From the NCBI GenBank assembly GCA_022562915.1, contig JADFOJ010000002.1:53907-117906 (forward strand): a DNA stretch of 64,000 bases, in the 5' to 3' direction. Positions 10,004-17,452 of the stretch are shown here, in pieces. This DNA is from Planctomycetota bacterium. GTDB lineage: Bacteria; Planctomycetota; Phycisphaerae; Phycisphaerales; SM1A02. The position numbers and the translations under genes are program-made. The notes below the pieces were generated by a model. That model was not told the origin of the DNA. It saw only the letters and a program-made list of their open reading frames with translations, and did no database searches. Every line of letters starts with the position of its first letter. Position 1 is the stretch's first letter.

Positions 10004-10771
10004 TCAGGAAAGCCCCTGGTTATTGGTGTGAGCGCTGCGTGCCGGGCTCCGAGCCAGTTCCACCGCCGTTCGCCGTCTCTTCTCACCTTGGTTCGGGAGT
10101 CGTCGCACTCGCCCGGTCAACTCGAGGTTGTCCAACGCGTTTCGCACCTGCGCACGGGAACCACCCGACGCCTCGGCCAGGCTGACCTCGCTCGTACCGG
10201 CGCCGGGGTCGAATCGAAGGGAAGCAAGCACTGATGCCCGCAAGTCGCCACGCAGATCGCCGCGAATGATGAGCCCGCTGTTCCTTCGCATGATCCAGTG
10301 TGCAGGCCGGATCGCATCATTCTTGAAGTCGATCTGACTGCACCAGAGATTCCATCGCCTCGAAATGTCGCTGGCCTTCCGCTGGGCACGACGTGCCAAC
10401 CGCTCATTCGACGCCTCAATGCTGAACAGAGGACGCGGATGTTCGGCCGGATTGATCGTCTTCAGAACGCTCTGAAACTCAAGCGGATGCGTACGTTGCT
10501 GCGCGATGTCCAGCAGAAGGCCGAGAACCGGTCGATACTCCGGCTCAAGTTCTTCGCGGATCAGTCGCTTAAGGCGATGTTTCGCGATCAGATCGCCGTA
10601 CCTGTGCAACCATGTCGCGGCCATGATGAACAGACGCGCCATCTCGTGAGCGTGCCGTGCGGTGTCAAGCAGCAACCGCTCAAGGTCCGGTGTCATACCG
10701 TCCGGTTCGGCGCTGAACCCGGCGCCACTCTGTGTCCACTGACGGAGAAGGTTGTCGAGTTGCTTACTCAT
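10004..10771 (-). CDS. AbiEi-like winged-helix protein (orphan antitoxin or regulator candidate)
   Basis: This protein of about 255 residues has a helical N-terminal part (LLLDTARHAHEMARLFIMAATWLH) and a C-terminal winged-helix-like segment (VSLAEASGGSRAQVRNALDNLELTGRV), a reading head for DNA. Related two-part proteins in planctomycetes often lie beside nucleotidyltransferase-type genes; none is adjacent here, although a nucleotidyltransferase-like gene sits at the right window edge. I chose ATG 10771, ten bases after GGAG; ATG 10777 is the alternative. Base composition is less GC-rich than the neighbours, which fits later acquisition. The function is a guess. Confidence 0.6.
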   Translation of the reverse strand: MSKQLDNLLRQWTQSGAGFSAEPDGMTPDLERLLLDTARHAHEMARLFIMAATWLHRYGDLIAKHRLKRLIREELEPEYRPVLGLLLDIAQQRTHPLEFQSVLKTINPAEHPRPLFSIEASNERLARRAQRKASDISRRWNLWCSQIDFKNDAIRPAHWIMRRNSGLIIRGDLRGDLRASVLASLRFDPGAGTSEVSLAEASGGSRAQVRNALDNLELTGRVRRLPNQGEKRRRTAVELARSPARSAHTNNQGLS

Positions 10772-10846
10772 GATCATGCAACTCCAGCGTTTCCAGGACA
10801 TCGGCCGCGTGGGGGCCGTGCTGAGAAACAGCCCGACGACTCTTTC

Positions 10847-11578
10847 TCAGATCGGCTCGACCGCGGCCGCCGGCACTTCCGCCGGAACCCGTACGCACGC
10901 GGCATAGCCGGCCCAGATGAAGATCAGCCCGACGAACTCGCCGAGGTACAGCGCCTCGACGATGCCGGCCTTGGCCATCCCGCCGCCGACACCCGGCAGC
11001 AGCGCTCCGAATGCGATCAGGCTGTTGCCGAGGGCCCGGTTGCCGCCGCCGGTCTTGCGCGCGTACTTGACCGCGCTGTAGATGGCCCCGCCGATGAGAA
11101 ACAGCGCCGCATAGCCGTTGAGCAACGGCGTCATCGCGCGCACCCACGTCCAGCCGAGAATCGAGCCGCTGGGCTTGTGCGGCAGCAGGGCCTCGATGTT
11201 GACCGGCGACAGGAGGACCAGGACCGCCATCACCAGCAGGTACGGCACCGTGATTGCGGTCAGGACGTGTGCCGTGCGGCGCGGCAGCAGCAGGTACACC
11301 GTGCCCTGGGCAAGCGGGTAGCCGCCAAGCAGCGCCCCGGCGATGTACCACGCCTTGGTGAGCGCGAGGCTGTTGCCGGCGACGGTGATCGTGGCTTCCA
11401 GGGCCGTGCCGAGACCGTAGGCGAAGATCCCGCCCGCCCACCACAACAGGTGCGGGCCGCTTTGCGTCGCGAGGTAGCGACGAACAAGTACGGCGAAGAA
11501 CGCCGCCGCGATCGCCGTCGTGGCGATCGGCAGGTAGTGGATCGGTTCGGCCTGGGCGGTGACGAGCGACGCAATCAT
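10847..11578 (-). CDS. Multi-pass membrane protein of unknown function
   Basis: This protein of about 243 residues has roughly seven hydrophobic helices (for example LPIATTAIAAAFFAVLV, HVLTAITVPYLLVMAVLVLL and LYLGEFVGLIFIWAGYAA). No catalytic motif is recognised. The start ATG at 11578 lies eight bases after the stop of the pseudopilin gene, so the two appear to form an operon. A longer frame opens further upstream but runs inside the pseudopilin gene and is rejected. The helix arrangement slightly resembles planctomycete sensor or transporter membrane modules, but I would not name one. Confidence 0.7.
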   Translation of the reverse strand: MIASLVTAQAEPIHYLPIATTAIAAAFFAVLVRRYLATQSGPHLLWWAGGIFAYGLGTALEATITVAGNSLALTKAWYIAGALLGGYPLAQGTVYLLLPRRTAHVLTAITVPYLLVMAVLVLLSPVNIEALLPHKPSGSILGWTWVRAMTPLLNGYAALFLIGGAIYSAVKYARKTGGGNRALGNSLIAFGALLPGVGGGMAKAGIVEALYLGEFVGLIFIWAGYAACVRVPAEVPAAAVEPI

Positions 11579-11585
11579 CACGGGA

Positions 11586-12569
11586 TCAGAACTCCACCTC
11601 CCAGTCGAACCGATTCGCTCGCGGGGCCCAGTGCCGCATGTCCCGGATATTGTCCTGGATGCCCGGGTCACCGTTGGGCGAGTTCGGGTCGAAGCCGTAG
11701 GTGAGCGTGCCGGTGTGGCCGTCGAAGAACCCGACCGCGGCGGCCAGACCGGGGTGTCTCAGCGAGACGTGCCCGAAGGCCGCCGTGTCGCACCCGTTCG
11801 TGCAGTCCTTGACGTACTGCTCGGGCCATGGCGGCTGGCCACCGCTGCTGCGAAATCTCGGGGGTTTGAGTTTGTGAAATCCCTCGGTCACCGCCGCGTT
11901 GTCCACGGCGAGTTGCCCGTCGATGCGGGCCGATGCGAAGACGATCAATTGCGGCGGCAGCCGCACGTCCGTTATTCGTCTCGCGTAGAAGTTCCGGGCC
12001 ACGTCGGGAATGGCATCCTGCGGGATGTTGGGGTTGTCCGCAAGGAAGCCGCTGAACTCCGAGTCACCCCCGACGAAGACGCCGTTGATGCCCATCGATG
12101 GATAGACGCTCAGCAGGTAGTGGGAGTCGACGTTCGGGTCCGAGTCCAGCCTCGTCTGCAGCAGGGCGTCGAGATACAGACCTCGCAGGTTGTAATCCAG
12201 GAAGGGCGCGATCCGCCACGGGTAGCGGTAGGCCGCTCCGCCGTCGAGACGCTCCCCCGACCGGTCGAAGGCCGGAAGCGGCTGTGGAACCCCGACCTGA
12301 TCGTTGTTGTAGTAGCCGGGCAGCAGCATCGAACGGTTCTCGTACGCGTAGGAGCGGTAGGCGACCATGAGCTGCCGGGCGGTCGAGAGCTCGCGGACCA
12401 GGCCGCTGGACTGCCGGACCGAACGGAGTGCCGGAAACAGCAGGCCGACCATCAGCGCGATGACGGCAATCACGATGAGCAACTCGATCAGCGTGAAGGC
12501 GTCCCGGGGGGTGCGGGGCACCCGGCGGCGTTGGCGGTCTGTCTGGTGTGCCATGGAAAGCCTGGTCAT
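11586..12569 (-). CDS. Prepilin-like secreted protein (type II pseudopilin signal)
   Basis: This 327-residue protein carries the type IV prepilin signal: a basic leader, then RDAFTLIELLIVIAVIALMVGLLFP, with Glu5 of the mature protein. Prepilin peptidase would cut before FTLIE (Phe). The rest is a globular domain with late GFFDGHTGTL, the DGH motif of planctomycete pseudopilin families. It should be exported and assembled or anchored through its N-terminal helix. ATG 12569 has GAGGAG seven bases upstream and beats a frame that is open further 5'. A Fur-like dyad lies 52 to 68 bases upstream. It is followed by a membrane protein gene. Confidence 0.85.
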   Translation of the reverse strand: MTRLSMAHQTDRQRRRVPRTPRDAFTLIELLIVIAVIALMVGLLFPALRSVRQSSGLVRELSTARQLMVAYRSYAYENRSMLLPGYYNNDQVGVPQPLPAFDRSGERLDGGAAYRYPWRIAPFLDYNLRGLYLDALLQTRLDSDPNVDSHYLLSVYPSMGINGVFVGGDSEFSGFLADNPNIPQDAIPDVARNFYARRITDVRLPPQLIVFASARIDGQLAVDNAAVTEGFHKLKPPRFRSSGGQPPWPEQYVKDCTNGCDTAAFGHVSLRHPGLAAAVGFFDGHTGTLTYGFDPNSPNGDPGIQDNIRDMRHWAPRANRFDWEVEF

Positions 12570-12620
12570 ATCTCTGCTCCTCGCTTGACGAGGCGGACGG
12601 AAGTGGTACCTTACCCGCAA

Positions 12621-12637
12621 TTGCGACTCAGTTGCAA
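12621..12637 (-). promoter_or_regulatory. Fur-like dyad and candidate promoter upstream of the pseudopilin operon
   Basis: TTGCGACTCAGTTGCAA is an 8-1-8 dyad with one mismatch. On the minus strand it starts with TTGCAA, which with TAAGGT 18 bases on forms a sigma70-like promoter, so a bound repressor would cover the -35 box. The centre ACTGAGTC resembles the dyad before the heme oxygenase. The regulator is inferred, not seen. Confidence 0.45.
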
Positions 12638-12826
12638 GTAGAGTTCGCGGCCTGGTTTCCCTGGCCAACACTCGTACCGTAGCCGGGTATTCGCCTCTTT
12701 CAACTCGTCTCGGCCACTACCGGGCCCAATCGGGGCGGAATCCGGGGGGCAGCAACGGGCTCCGCCGGCGAATACTTCCAGCACCGCGGCGTGAACCATC
12801 GACTGACCCGGATAAGGGGTTCGAGA

Positions 12827-13915
12827 ATGAATCGCAAATGCCTGTCGGACAAAGCGTTGCTGTTCGTCGTCATCGGGCCGGCACTGGCCGTGGCCACGGC
12901 CTGCCCGGCCGAGGTGATCAGCGTCGACCTCCCGGAGCCGACACTGGACCGGTGGTTCTACCCGTTCAACGGCAGCGCAGGGTTCAGGGCCGACGCGCCG
13001 ATCTTCGGCGCGGTCGGCGACCTGGACCTCGGCTTCGATCCCGCCTTCGACAACCGCGACGGGCAGATGCTCATCGGTTTCGCTACCTCAGGTGTCGTCC
13101 CCGCGGGGCTCGGACCGGAGAGCTACACGATCACCCAGGCGAGCGTCACGGTCACGATCAAGAACGACCTGGCCTTCGGGTACGACCCCACCGCCGATCC
13201 GTATACGAGCTGGCTGCCGAGCTTCCACCCCGACTTCGCGCCCGATCCGGATCCCGGCCGACCGCTGGAGCTGTTCGGTATCGGGTTCCGGTGCGATTTC
13301 ACGGCGCTGACCTTTCCGGAGAACGGCCCCTTCTGCGACAACTGCTGTTGTTTCCCGCCCTGCCCGTGCCGCGAGGTCCGTTGCGTCTACCCGGTCGATT
13401 TCATCGGGGCCTGCGAACCGCGCGACATCTCCAACAACGTGGACGACGCGTTCGATCCAACTCCCTTCGGTGTCGCGACGACCGACACGCTGCTCGCCGG
13501 TGACCCGGTTCCCACCGGCACGGTGCTCACGTTCGAGATCGACGTCGACAACGCCTGCGTCCAGCAGTACCTCGGCGAGGCCCTGGACGAGGGGATGCTC
13601 GATGTCCTGGTGGCGTCGATCTTCTCGGCCGTCAAGCAGCAGGCGGGGGCCTTCCCGAAGATCTACTGCAAGGAAGACCCGCTGGTCGGGTTCAACATCG
13701 TCGACGCCGCGCAGCTCCTGATGACGGTCACGACCGGCGGGCCCGCCGGTGACCTCGACGGGGACGGGCTCGTCGGGATCACGGACTTTCTGATCCTGCT
13801 GGGCGCGTGGGGGCCGTGCGGCGCGCCGTGCCCGCCCTCGTGCCCGGCGGACCTTGACGGCGACTGTGTGGTCGGGATTACGGACTTTCTGATTCTGCTG
13901 GCGAACTGGAGCTAA
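12827..13915 (+). CDS. Secreted protein with tandem dockerin-like repeats
   Basis: This 362-residue exported protein starts with a signal peptide (LLFVVIGPALAVATACPA). A long beta-rich domain follows, with a Cys cluster CDNCCCFPPCPCREVRC near residue 170. The C-terminus holds two Ca2+-binding-loop repeats, each DLDGDxxVGITDFLILL followed by GAWG or ANWS, separated by a Cys/Pro spacer. Such dockerin-like pairs are typical of Phycisphaerae secreted proteins and may mediate attachment, though no cohesin is seen nearby. ATG 12827 has AAGGGG seven bases upstream. The next gene, also for a secreted protein, starts 42 bases downstream. Confidence 0.85.
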   Translation: MNRKCLSDKALLFVVIGPALAVATACPAEVISVDLPEPTLDRWFYPFNGSAGFRADAPIFGAVGDLDLGFDPAFDNRDGQMLIGFATSGVVPAGLGPESYTITQASVTVTIKNDLAFGYDPTADPYTSWLPSFHPDFAPDPDPGRPLELFGIGFRCDFTALTFPENGPFCDNCCCFPPCPCREVRCVYPVDFIGACEPRDISNNVDDAFDPTPFGVATTDTLLAGDPVPTGTVLTFEIDVDNACVQQYLGEALDEGMLDVLVASIFSAVKQQAGAFPKIYCKEDPLVGFNIVDAAQLLMTVTTGGPAGDLDGDGLVGITDFLILLGAWGPCGAPCPPSCPADLDGDCVVGITDFLILLANWS

Positions 13916-13957
13916 GGGAACACCTGCCGGCTCGCTGTTATTACGGGAGTAAAGAAA

Positions 13958-14650
13958 ATGACTGAGAGAAACGTTCTTGCAACGCTCGCGTCGGTATGCG
14001 TGCTCGTCGGAGTCGACGCGGCTTCGGGAGCGACGGTGCCGTTCACCGAGGATTTTAACACGGGCGTGTCGAACTGGCGTGACACCAACAGTCAGGACAC
14101 ACTGTCGTGGTTCGCCACCGGCGGCCCCGACGGCGGCGCCTACGTGAGCACGAGCTATCTCGTGCCGGATCCGATCCCGCCGTTCGGCGCGATCCTCTTC
14201 CGCGGCCACGACGCGTTCGACAGCAGCGGCGACAACTTCGTCGGGAACTGGATCACCGACGGCGTCAGCGAGTTCAGCTTCTGGGTGCGCCACGACGCCC
14301 TGGACCCCCTGCCGATCTTCGCCCGGTTCGCCACCGCGGACAACTTCCCCGGTGCGGTGGGGATCTCCTTCGAGCCGGTGATGCCGAACGTCTGGACCGA
14401 GATCGTCATCCCGATCTTCGACGGCAGCCCGAACATTATCCTGGAAGGCTTCCCGTTCGGCGACGTCTTCTCGAACATCGGCAACGTCCAGATCGGCATC
14501 AACGTCACCGCGGATATGATCGGCCGGACGATCACCGTCGACCTCGACAAGGCGTCGATCACGCCGTCGCCGGGGACGCTGCCGCTGCTGGCCCTGGCCG
14601 TGATGGGCGGTCGCCGGCGGGCTCGGAGAGTTCGTCGCTCACGTCGGTGA
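13958..14650 (+). CDS. Secreted protein with PEP-CTERM-like C-terminal tail
   Basis: This 230-residue protein has an N-terminal signal (LATLASVCVLVGVDAASG), a beta-sandwich-like domain (FTEDFNTGVSNWRD, ITVDLDKASI) resembling carbohydrate-binding or discoidin-like folds, and a tail SPGTLPLLALAVMG followed by GRRRARRVRRSRR. This motif, hydrophobic stretch and arginine-rich end is the layout of PEP-CTERM/exosortase sorting signals, in the variant common in planctomycetes. No exosortase is in the window. GGAG lies before the ATG. The last 92 bases overlap the heme oxygenase gene on the opposite strand. Confidence 0.75.
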   Translation: MTERNVLATLASVCVLVGVDAASGATVPFTEDFNTGVSNWRDTNSQDTLSWFATGGPDGGAYVSTSYLVPDPIPPFGAILFRGHDAFDSSGDNFVGNWITDGVSEFSFWVRHDALDPLPIFARFATADNFPGAVGISFEPVMPNVWTEIVIPIFDGSPNIILEGFPFGDVFSNIGNVQIGINVTADMIGRTITVDLDKASITPSPGTLPLLALAVMGGRRRARRVRRSRR

Positions 14651-15233
14651 GGGCGCGGAACATTCTCCTGGCGGCGTCGACGATGGCCGATGTCTCGGTC
14701 TCCGTGAAGCCGACGTCGTCCATGTCACGTTTGAATGCCTGCCATCGCTCCTGCTGACGCTCGCCGTGGGGGTCCAGGTACGACGCGCCGGGACCCAGGC
14801 CAAGTCCGTACTCCCTGCGGATCGCCCTGGCGATGAACTTCGAGCCGTTCGTGCTGCCTTCCAGGACGTACAGCATGCCCAGCAATGCCACCGGCTGCTC
14901 CCGGGCGACTTGGTGAATGTCAGCGAGGAGGGTGTCGGTGGCCCCGACGGCGGTGATCGCGTCGAGATCGACACCCAGGAAATCCAGGTCCTCGGACAAT
15001 TGCGGCTCGCGCTGGTGGTAGTCCCGCACCACCGTCGCAAAGCCCCGGTGCGTTGCGGAGACCTCACGAATGGCCCCTTCCAGCGCCGAGTGGGCCAGGT
15101 ACATCTGGCCGAGGAACGCCGCGTAGAGATCCCGCGGCAGCGCGCCCTTGACGAGTCGCTGTTGCAGGGACGTGCCCTCGGCCTGTCGGTGAAGCTCAGC
15201 CGTCGCCGACTTGAGCCGGCTCATGATGCTCAT
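14559..15233 (-). CDS. Heme oxygenase (biliverdin-producing family)
   Basis: This 224-residue protein belongs to the bacterial heme oxygenase family. The proximal heme ligand is in ATAELHRQAE (His15). The distal-helix region YVLEGSTNGSKFIARAI matches the conserved GS...G. Such enzymes open heme to biliverdin, releasing iron and CO, for iron acquisition or for bacteriophytochrome chromophore; no bacteriophytochrome is seen. The ATG at 15233 is preferred over an upstream open frame. A 35-codon hydrophobic ORF, a promoter and a Fur-like dyad lie upstream, fitting iron control. The C-terminal Pro/Ala-rich tail is encoded opposite the sorting-tail gene. Confidence 0.85.
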   Translation of the reverse strand: MSIMSRLKSATAELHRQAEGTSLQQRLVKGALPRDLYAAFLGQMYLAHSALEGAIREVSATHRGFATVVRDYHQREPQLSEDLDFLGVDLDAITAVGATDTLLADIHQVAREQPVALLGMLYVLEGSTNGSKFIARAIRREYGLGLGPGASYLDPHGERQQERWQAFKRDMDDVGFTETETSAIVDAARRMFRALTDVSDELSEPAGDRPSRPGPAAAASPATA

Positions 15234-15255
15234 GATCGCGTACTCCGAGGACCGG

Positions 15256-15363
15256 TTACAGGCTGCAGACGACCACCACGACGCCGATCCCGATCCATAC
15301 AAGGCCCTTGACCAGGAAGACCAGGAATCCGGCTGCGGCGACTCGTTTCATCCAGGTTGGCAT
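15256..15363 (-). CDS. 35-residue hydrophobic small protein
   Basis: A short frame, 22 bases before the heme oxygenase start, reads MPTWMKRVAAAGFLVFLVKG and continues as LVWIGIGVVVVVCSL: a basic start and one transmembrane helix. It is the first gene after the iron-type promoter. Codon choice looks coding, but there is no strong ribosome site, so it could also be untranslated leader. Small membrane proteins with a KGLxW motif are known beside other genes in planctomycetes as far as I recall, but I cannot verify a family. Confidence 0.45.
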   Translation of the reverse strand: MPTWMKRVAAAGFLVFLVKGLVWIGIGVVVVVCSL

Positions 15364-15382
15364 GGGGTCTCGTTCCGTCAAC

Positions 15383-15397
15383 TGAGACACAGTCTCA
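15383..15397 (-). promoter_or_regulatory. Fur-like operator
   Basis: TGAGACACAGTCTCA on the plus strand is a 7-1-7 dyad with arms TGAGAC and GTCTCA. It sits directly downstream of the -10 box of the heme oxygenase promoter, overlapping the expected transcription start. Fur and related repressors use 7-1-7 dyads of the TGAGAAT-N-ATTCTCA type. Identity of the protein is inferred. Confidence 0.55.
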
Positions 15398-15407
15398 ACG
15401 ACGGCGG

Positions 15408-15435
15408 AGTGTAGGGAGATGCGGGGGGCTGTCAA
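15408..15435 (-). promoter_or_regulatory. Sigma70-type promoter for the heme oxygenase unit
   Basis: On the minus strand TTGACA (15430-15435) is a perfect -35 box, followed after 16 bases by TACACT (15408-15413) as -10. The -35 box overlaps the stop codon of the upstream gene, so the heme oxygenase unit has its own promoter inside the gene end. Confidence 0.65.
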
Positions 15436-16259
15436 GCACCCGCGACCATCGCGACCGGCAGCAGTTCGTCAACTTCATCGGCCGGGCCGAGCAAGTCATG
15501 AAGGATCTTCGCTGCCGGGTCGGCCCCGTCACGCTCCAGGACGATCGTGATCGCCGAGCGGGCCGTGTCGAGATCGTCCAGGAGCACGCACAGGGCCGAG
15601 ACCATGAACATGGCGTCCACAGGGTCGCGGTCGCGGGCCTCGGACGCCGTGCGGGCGTAGTACGCCAGCAGTCGCCTGACCAGGTCACGCCCGGCGGCGT
15701 CTATCGCCAGCTGCTCGAAGCCCGCGGCGTCGGTGACCACCGCGCGGCGCAGGGCCCAGGCCGCGGTCTCGTGGCGGCCCAGCGCAGCGGCGGCGAGCCC
15801 GTAACCGGTCCGCGCGGCGGCGTCCCGTGGGTCCCGCAGGGCGAGGACCGCGAATTCGCGCAGTGCCGCGCGGGTCTCGCCGCGAACCAGCGTTACCCAG
15901 GCACGCCTGCTCCGGGACAGTTGCGGTGCCGCCGGCGACGTCAGGCCCACCCCGACGCCGGGCTGTGCCAGCGGGGCATGGCTGGACTCGTGCCTGGGCT
16001 GGTAACCGGGTTCGACCACGACCACGCGATACGGCAGGACGTAAGGGGAATACCCCCCGCCCCGGTACGACCGATAACAGTGGCCGTCACCGAGGCCGTG
16101 GTACCGCCTCACACCGTCGAAATGGCAGTAGCACCCCTCACCCAGACCGTGGTGCCTTCGAACGCCGGGCCGGTGTGAGCCTTCCGCATCCGGTCCGGAC
16201 CACAACAGGAATCCCAGCACTGCCGCAAGCGCCGTCCGGGTCACGCGATCAGGGTGCAT
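15432..16259 (-). CDS. Secreted His/Cys-repeat protein with helical repeat domain
   Basis: This 275-residue protein has a signal peptide (ALAAVLGFLLWSGPDAEGS) and then two near-copies of a His/Cys/Tyr-rich unit (RRHHGLGEGCYCHFDGV and RRYHGLGDGHCYRSY, about residues 34-65), which could bind metal. A Pro/Tyr/Val-rich linker leads to a C-terminal alpha-helical region with TPR-like repeat spacing (ALREFAVLALRDPRDAAART, AWALRRAVVTDAAG). The ATG has an excellent AGGAGG site eight bases upstream. It ends at the heme oxygenase promoter. Function is unknown; metal binding is a suggestion only. Confidence 0.75.
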   Translation of the reverse strand: MHPDRVTRTALAAVLGFLLWSGPDAEGSHRPGVRRHHGLGEGCYCHFDGVRRYHGLGDGHCYRSYRGGGYSPYVLPYRVVVVEPGYQPRHESSHAPLAQPGVGVGLTSPAAPQLSRSRRAWVTLVRGETRAALREFAVLALRDPRDAAARTGYGLAAAALGRHETAAWALRRAVVTDAAGFEQLAIDAAGRDLVRRLLAYYARTASEARDRDPVDAMFMVSALCVLLDDLDTARSAITIVLERDGADPAAKILHDLLGPADEVDELLPVAMVAGA

Positions 16260-16510
16260 CCGGTACGCCTCCTATCGGCCCCGCTTCGGCCCCAGGGCGA
16301 ATTCTGTGGAAATGTGTGGAGCTCGAGGGCAGGCGTGCAGCGTCGGCCTCACTGTCCGCCACAACCCTCGAGAGCTCTCACACGGGAGAACCACTCGTAA
16401 CTGCCTCGGGTTGTTCCGACGTTCTGACATTTCTGCTGCCCGGACGTGTCCCACACGGCTCCACGATACCATGGCCTTCGTTCTTGCAACAGGTTCCGTA
16501 CGGTCCCACC

Positions 16511-16798
16511 ATGATTTTGCCGGTGTACATCACGCTCATCGCCGTACAGGTCGTGGGAGGCGTCTGGCTCTTCGTCCGCGGGCTGAGGGGCGGGACGGGG
16601 TTTCCTTCGTGCGGCGGGTGCGGCTATGACCTCACCGGGTCGCTGGGCTCGGTGGCCTGCTGCCCCGAGTGCGGCTCGGCGTTCGCCGAGGTGGGCATCG
16701 ACAAGCCGCGCCGGCGGCAGCGGCCGCTGCTGCTCGTGGCGGGCGCGGCGCTGCTGATCACGGCGTCCTGTTCGCTCGGCATCGGGCTGCTGGGGTGA
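16511..16798 (+). CDS. Small zinc-ribbon membrane protein
   Basis: This 95-residue protein has an N-terminal membrane helix (YITLIAVQVVGGVWLFV), a zinc ribbon CGGCGYDLTGS...CPECGSAF (CxxC, CxxC), a basic hinge, and a second membrane helix (LLLVAGAALLITASC). The CxxCGYDLTG...CPECG pattern is a hallmark of small proteins in Phycisphaerae. The ATG at 16511 starts the real gene; a long open frame running in from 15827 is antisense to the His/Cys-repeat gene and is not used. Its stop overlaps the GTG of the next gene, so the pair is translationally coupled. Confidence 0.8.
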   Translation: MILPVYITLIAVQVVGGVWLFVRGLRGGTGFPSCGGCGYDLTGSLGSVACCPECGSAFAEVGIDKPRRRQRPLLLVAGAALLITASCSLGIGLLG

Positions 16799-17451
16799 GC
16801 ACCGACCCTCGGCCGCTGGCGATCACCAGCCTGCTGCTCGGCTCGCTGGGCTTCTGCACCGCGGGGCTGACCGGCTTGATCGGCTTCGTGCTGGGGATCG
16901 TGGCGGTGCTCCGCAAGGCCCCCGGCGGGGGCCCGGTCCGCGGTCACGGGCTGGCCGTCGCGGGGCTCGTCGTCTCGGCGCTGAGCCTGCTGGCCGGGCC
17001 GGTTCTCGTGGCCGTGGTCGCCGCGGTCGCGATTCCGTCGCTGGCGGCGGCGAAGCAGACGGCGCACAACGCCAGGTCGATGATGGCCCTGAGGCAAGTC
17101 GCCGCGGCAACCCGTGCATACCTCGTGCAACATGACCAGGGGCTGCCACCGGTCGAAGACTGGGTAGTGGTGCTCGATGGCTACGCCGGCGGCATCCGGG
17201 CGCTGGTGACATCGCCCGACGGGGTCCGGACGTATGCGATGAACCGCGCCCTGGACGGCCGACGTCTCGAGGACGTCGCCGCGCCGGCGTTGACGGTGCT
17301 GTTCTTCGAGGCCGAGCCAGGCAGCCCGCTCGCGGGTGGGCCGGAGTTGCTGCCCGCGACACCGGGCTTCGTGCAGGGCTACGCGGTCGTCTTTGTTGAC
17401 GGCCACGCCGACAATGTTCCGCGGGAGAGGATTGCGAGGTTGGTATGGTGA
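16795..17451 (+). CDS. DUF4190-like membrane protein with pseudopilin-type C-terminal domain
   Basis: This 218-residue protein starts with two membrane helices in the DUF4190 arrangement (LAITSLLLGSLGFC...IGFVLGIVAVLRK and GLAVAGLVVSALSLLAGPVLVAVVAAVAIPSLAAA). The helix end IPSLAAAKQTAHNARSMMALR resembles the start of pseudopilins. The C-terminal domain ends YAVVFVDGHADNV, again the late DGH motif. The GTG at 16795 overlaps the stop of the zinc-ribbon gene (GTGA). A long palindrome follows its stop. Role unknown, perhaps linked to secretion or envelope. Confidence 0.75.
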   Translation: MSTDPRPLAITSLLLGSLGFCTAGLTGLIGFVLGIVAVLRKAPGGGPVRGHGLAVAGLVVSALSLLAGPVLVAVVAAVAIPSLAAAKQTAHNARSMMALRQVAAATRAYLVQHDQGLPPVEDWVVVLDGYAGGIRALVTSPDGVRTYAMNRALDGRRLEDVAAPALTVLFFEAEPGSPLAGGPELLPATPGFVQGYAVVFVDGHADNVPRERIARLVW

Positions 17452-17452
17452 C

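Noticed and set aside
16319..16379. CTCGAGGG/CCCTCGAG inverted repeat and GAGAGCTCTC palindrome upstream of the zinc-ribbon gene
   Set aside because: Short arms, 36-base loop and no promoter context; may be chance in GC-rich sequence.
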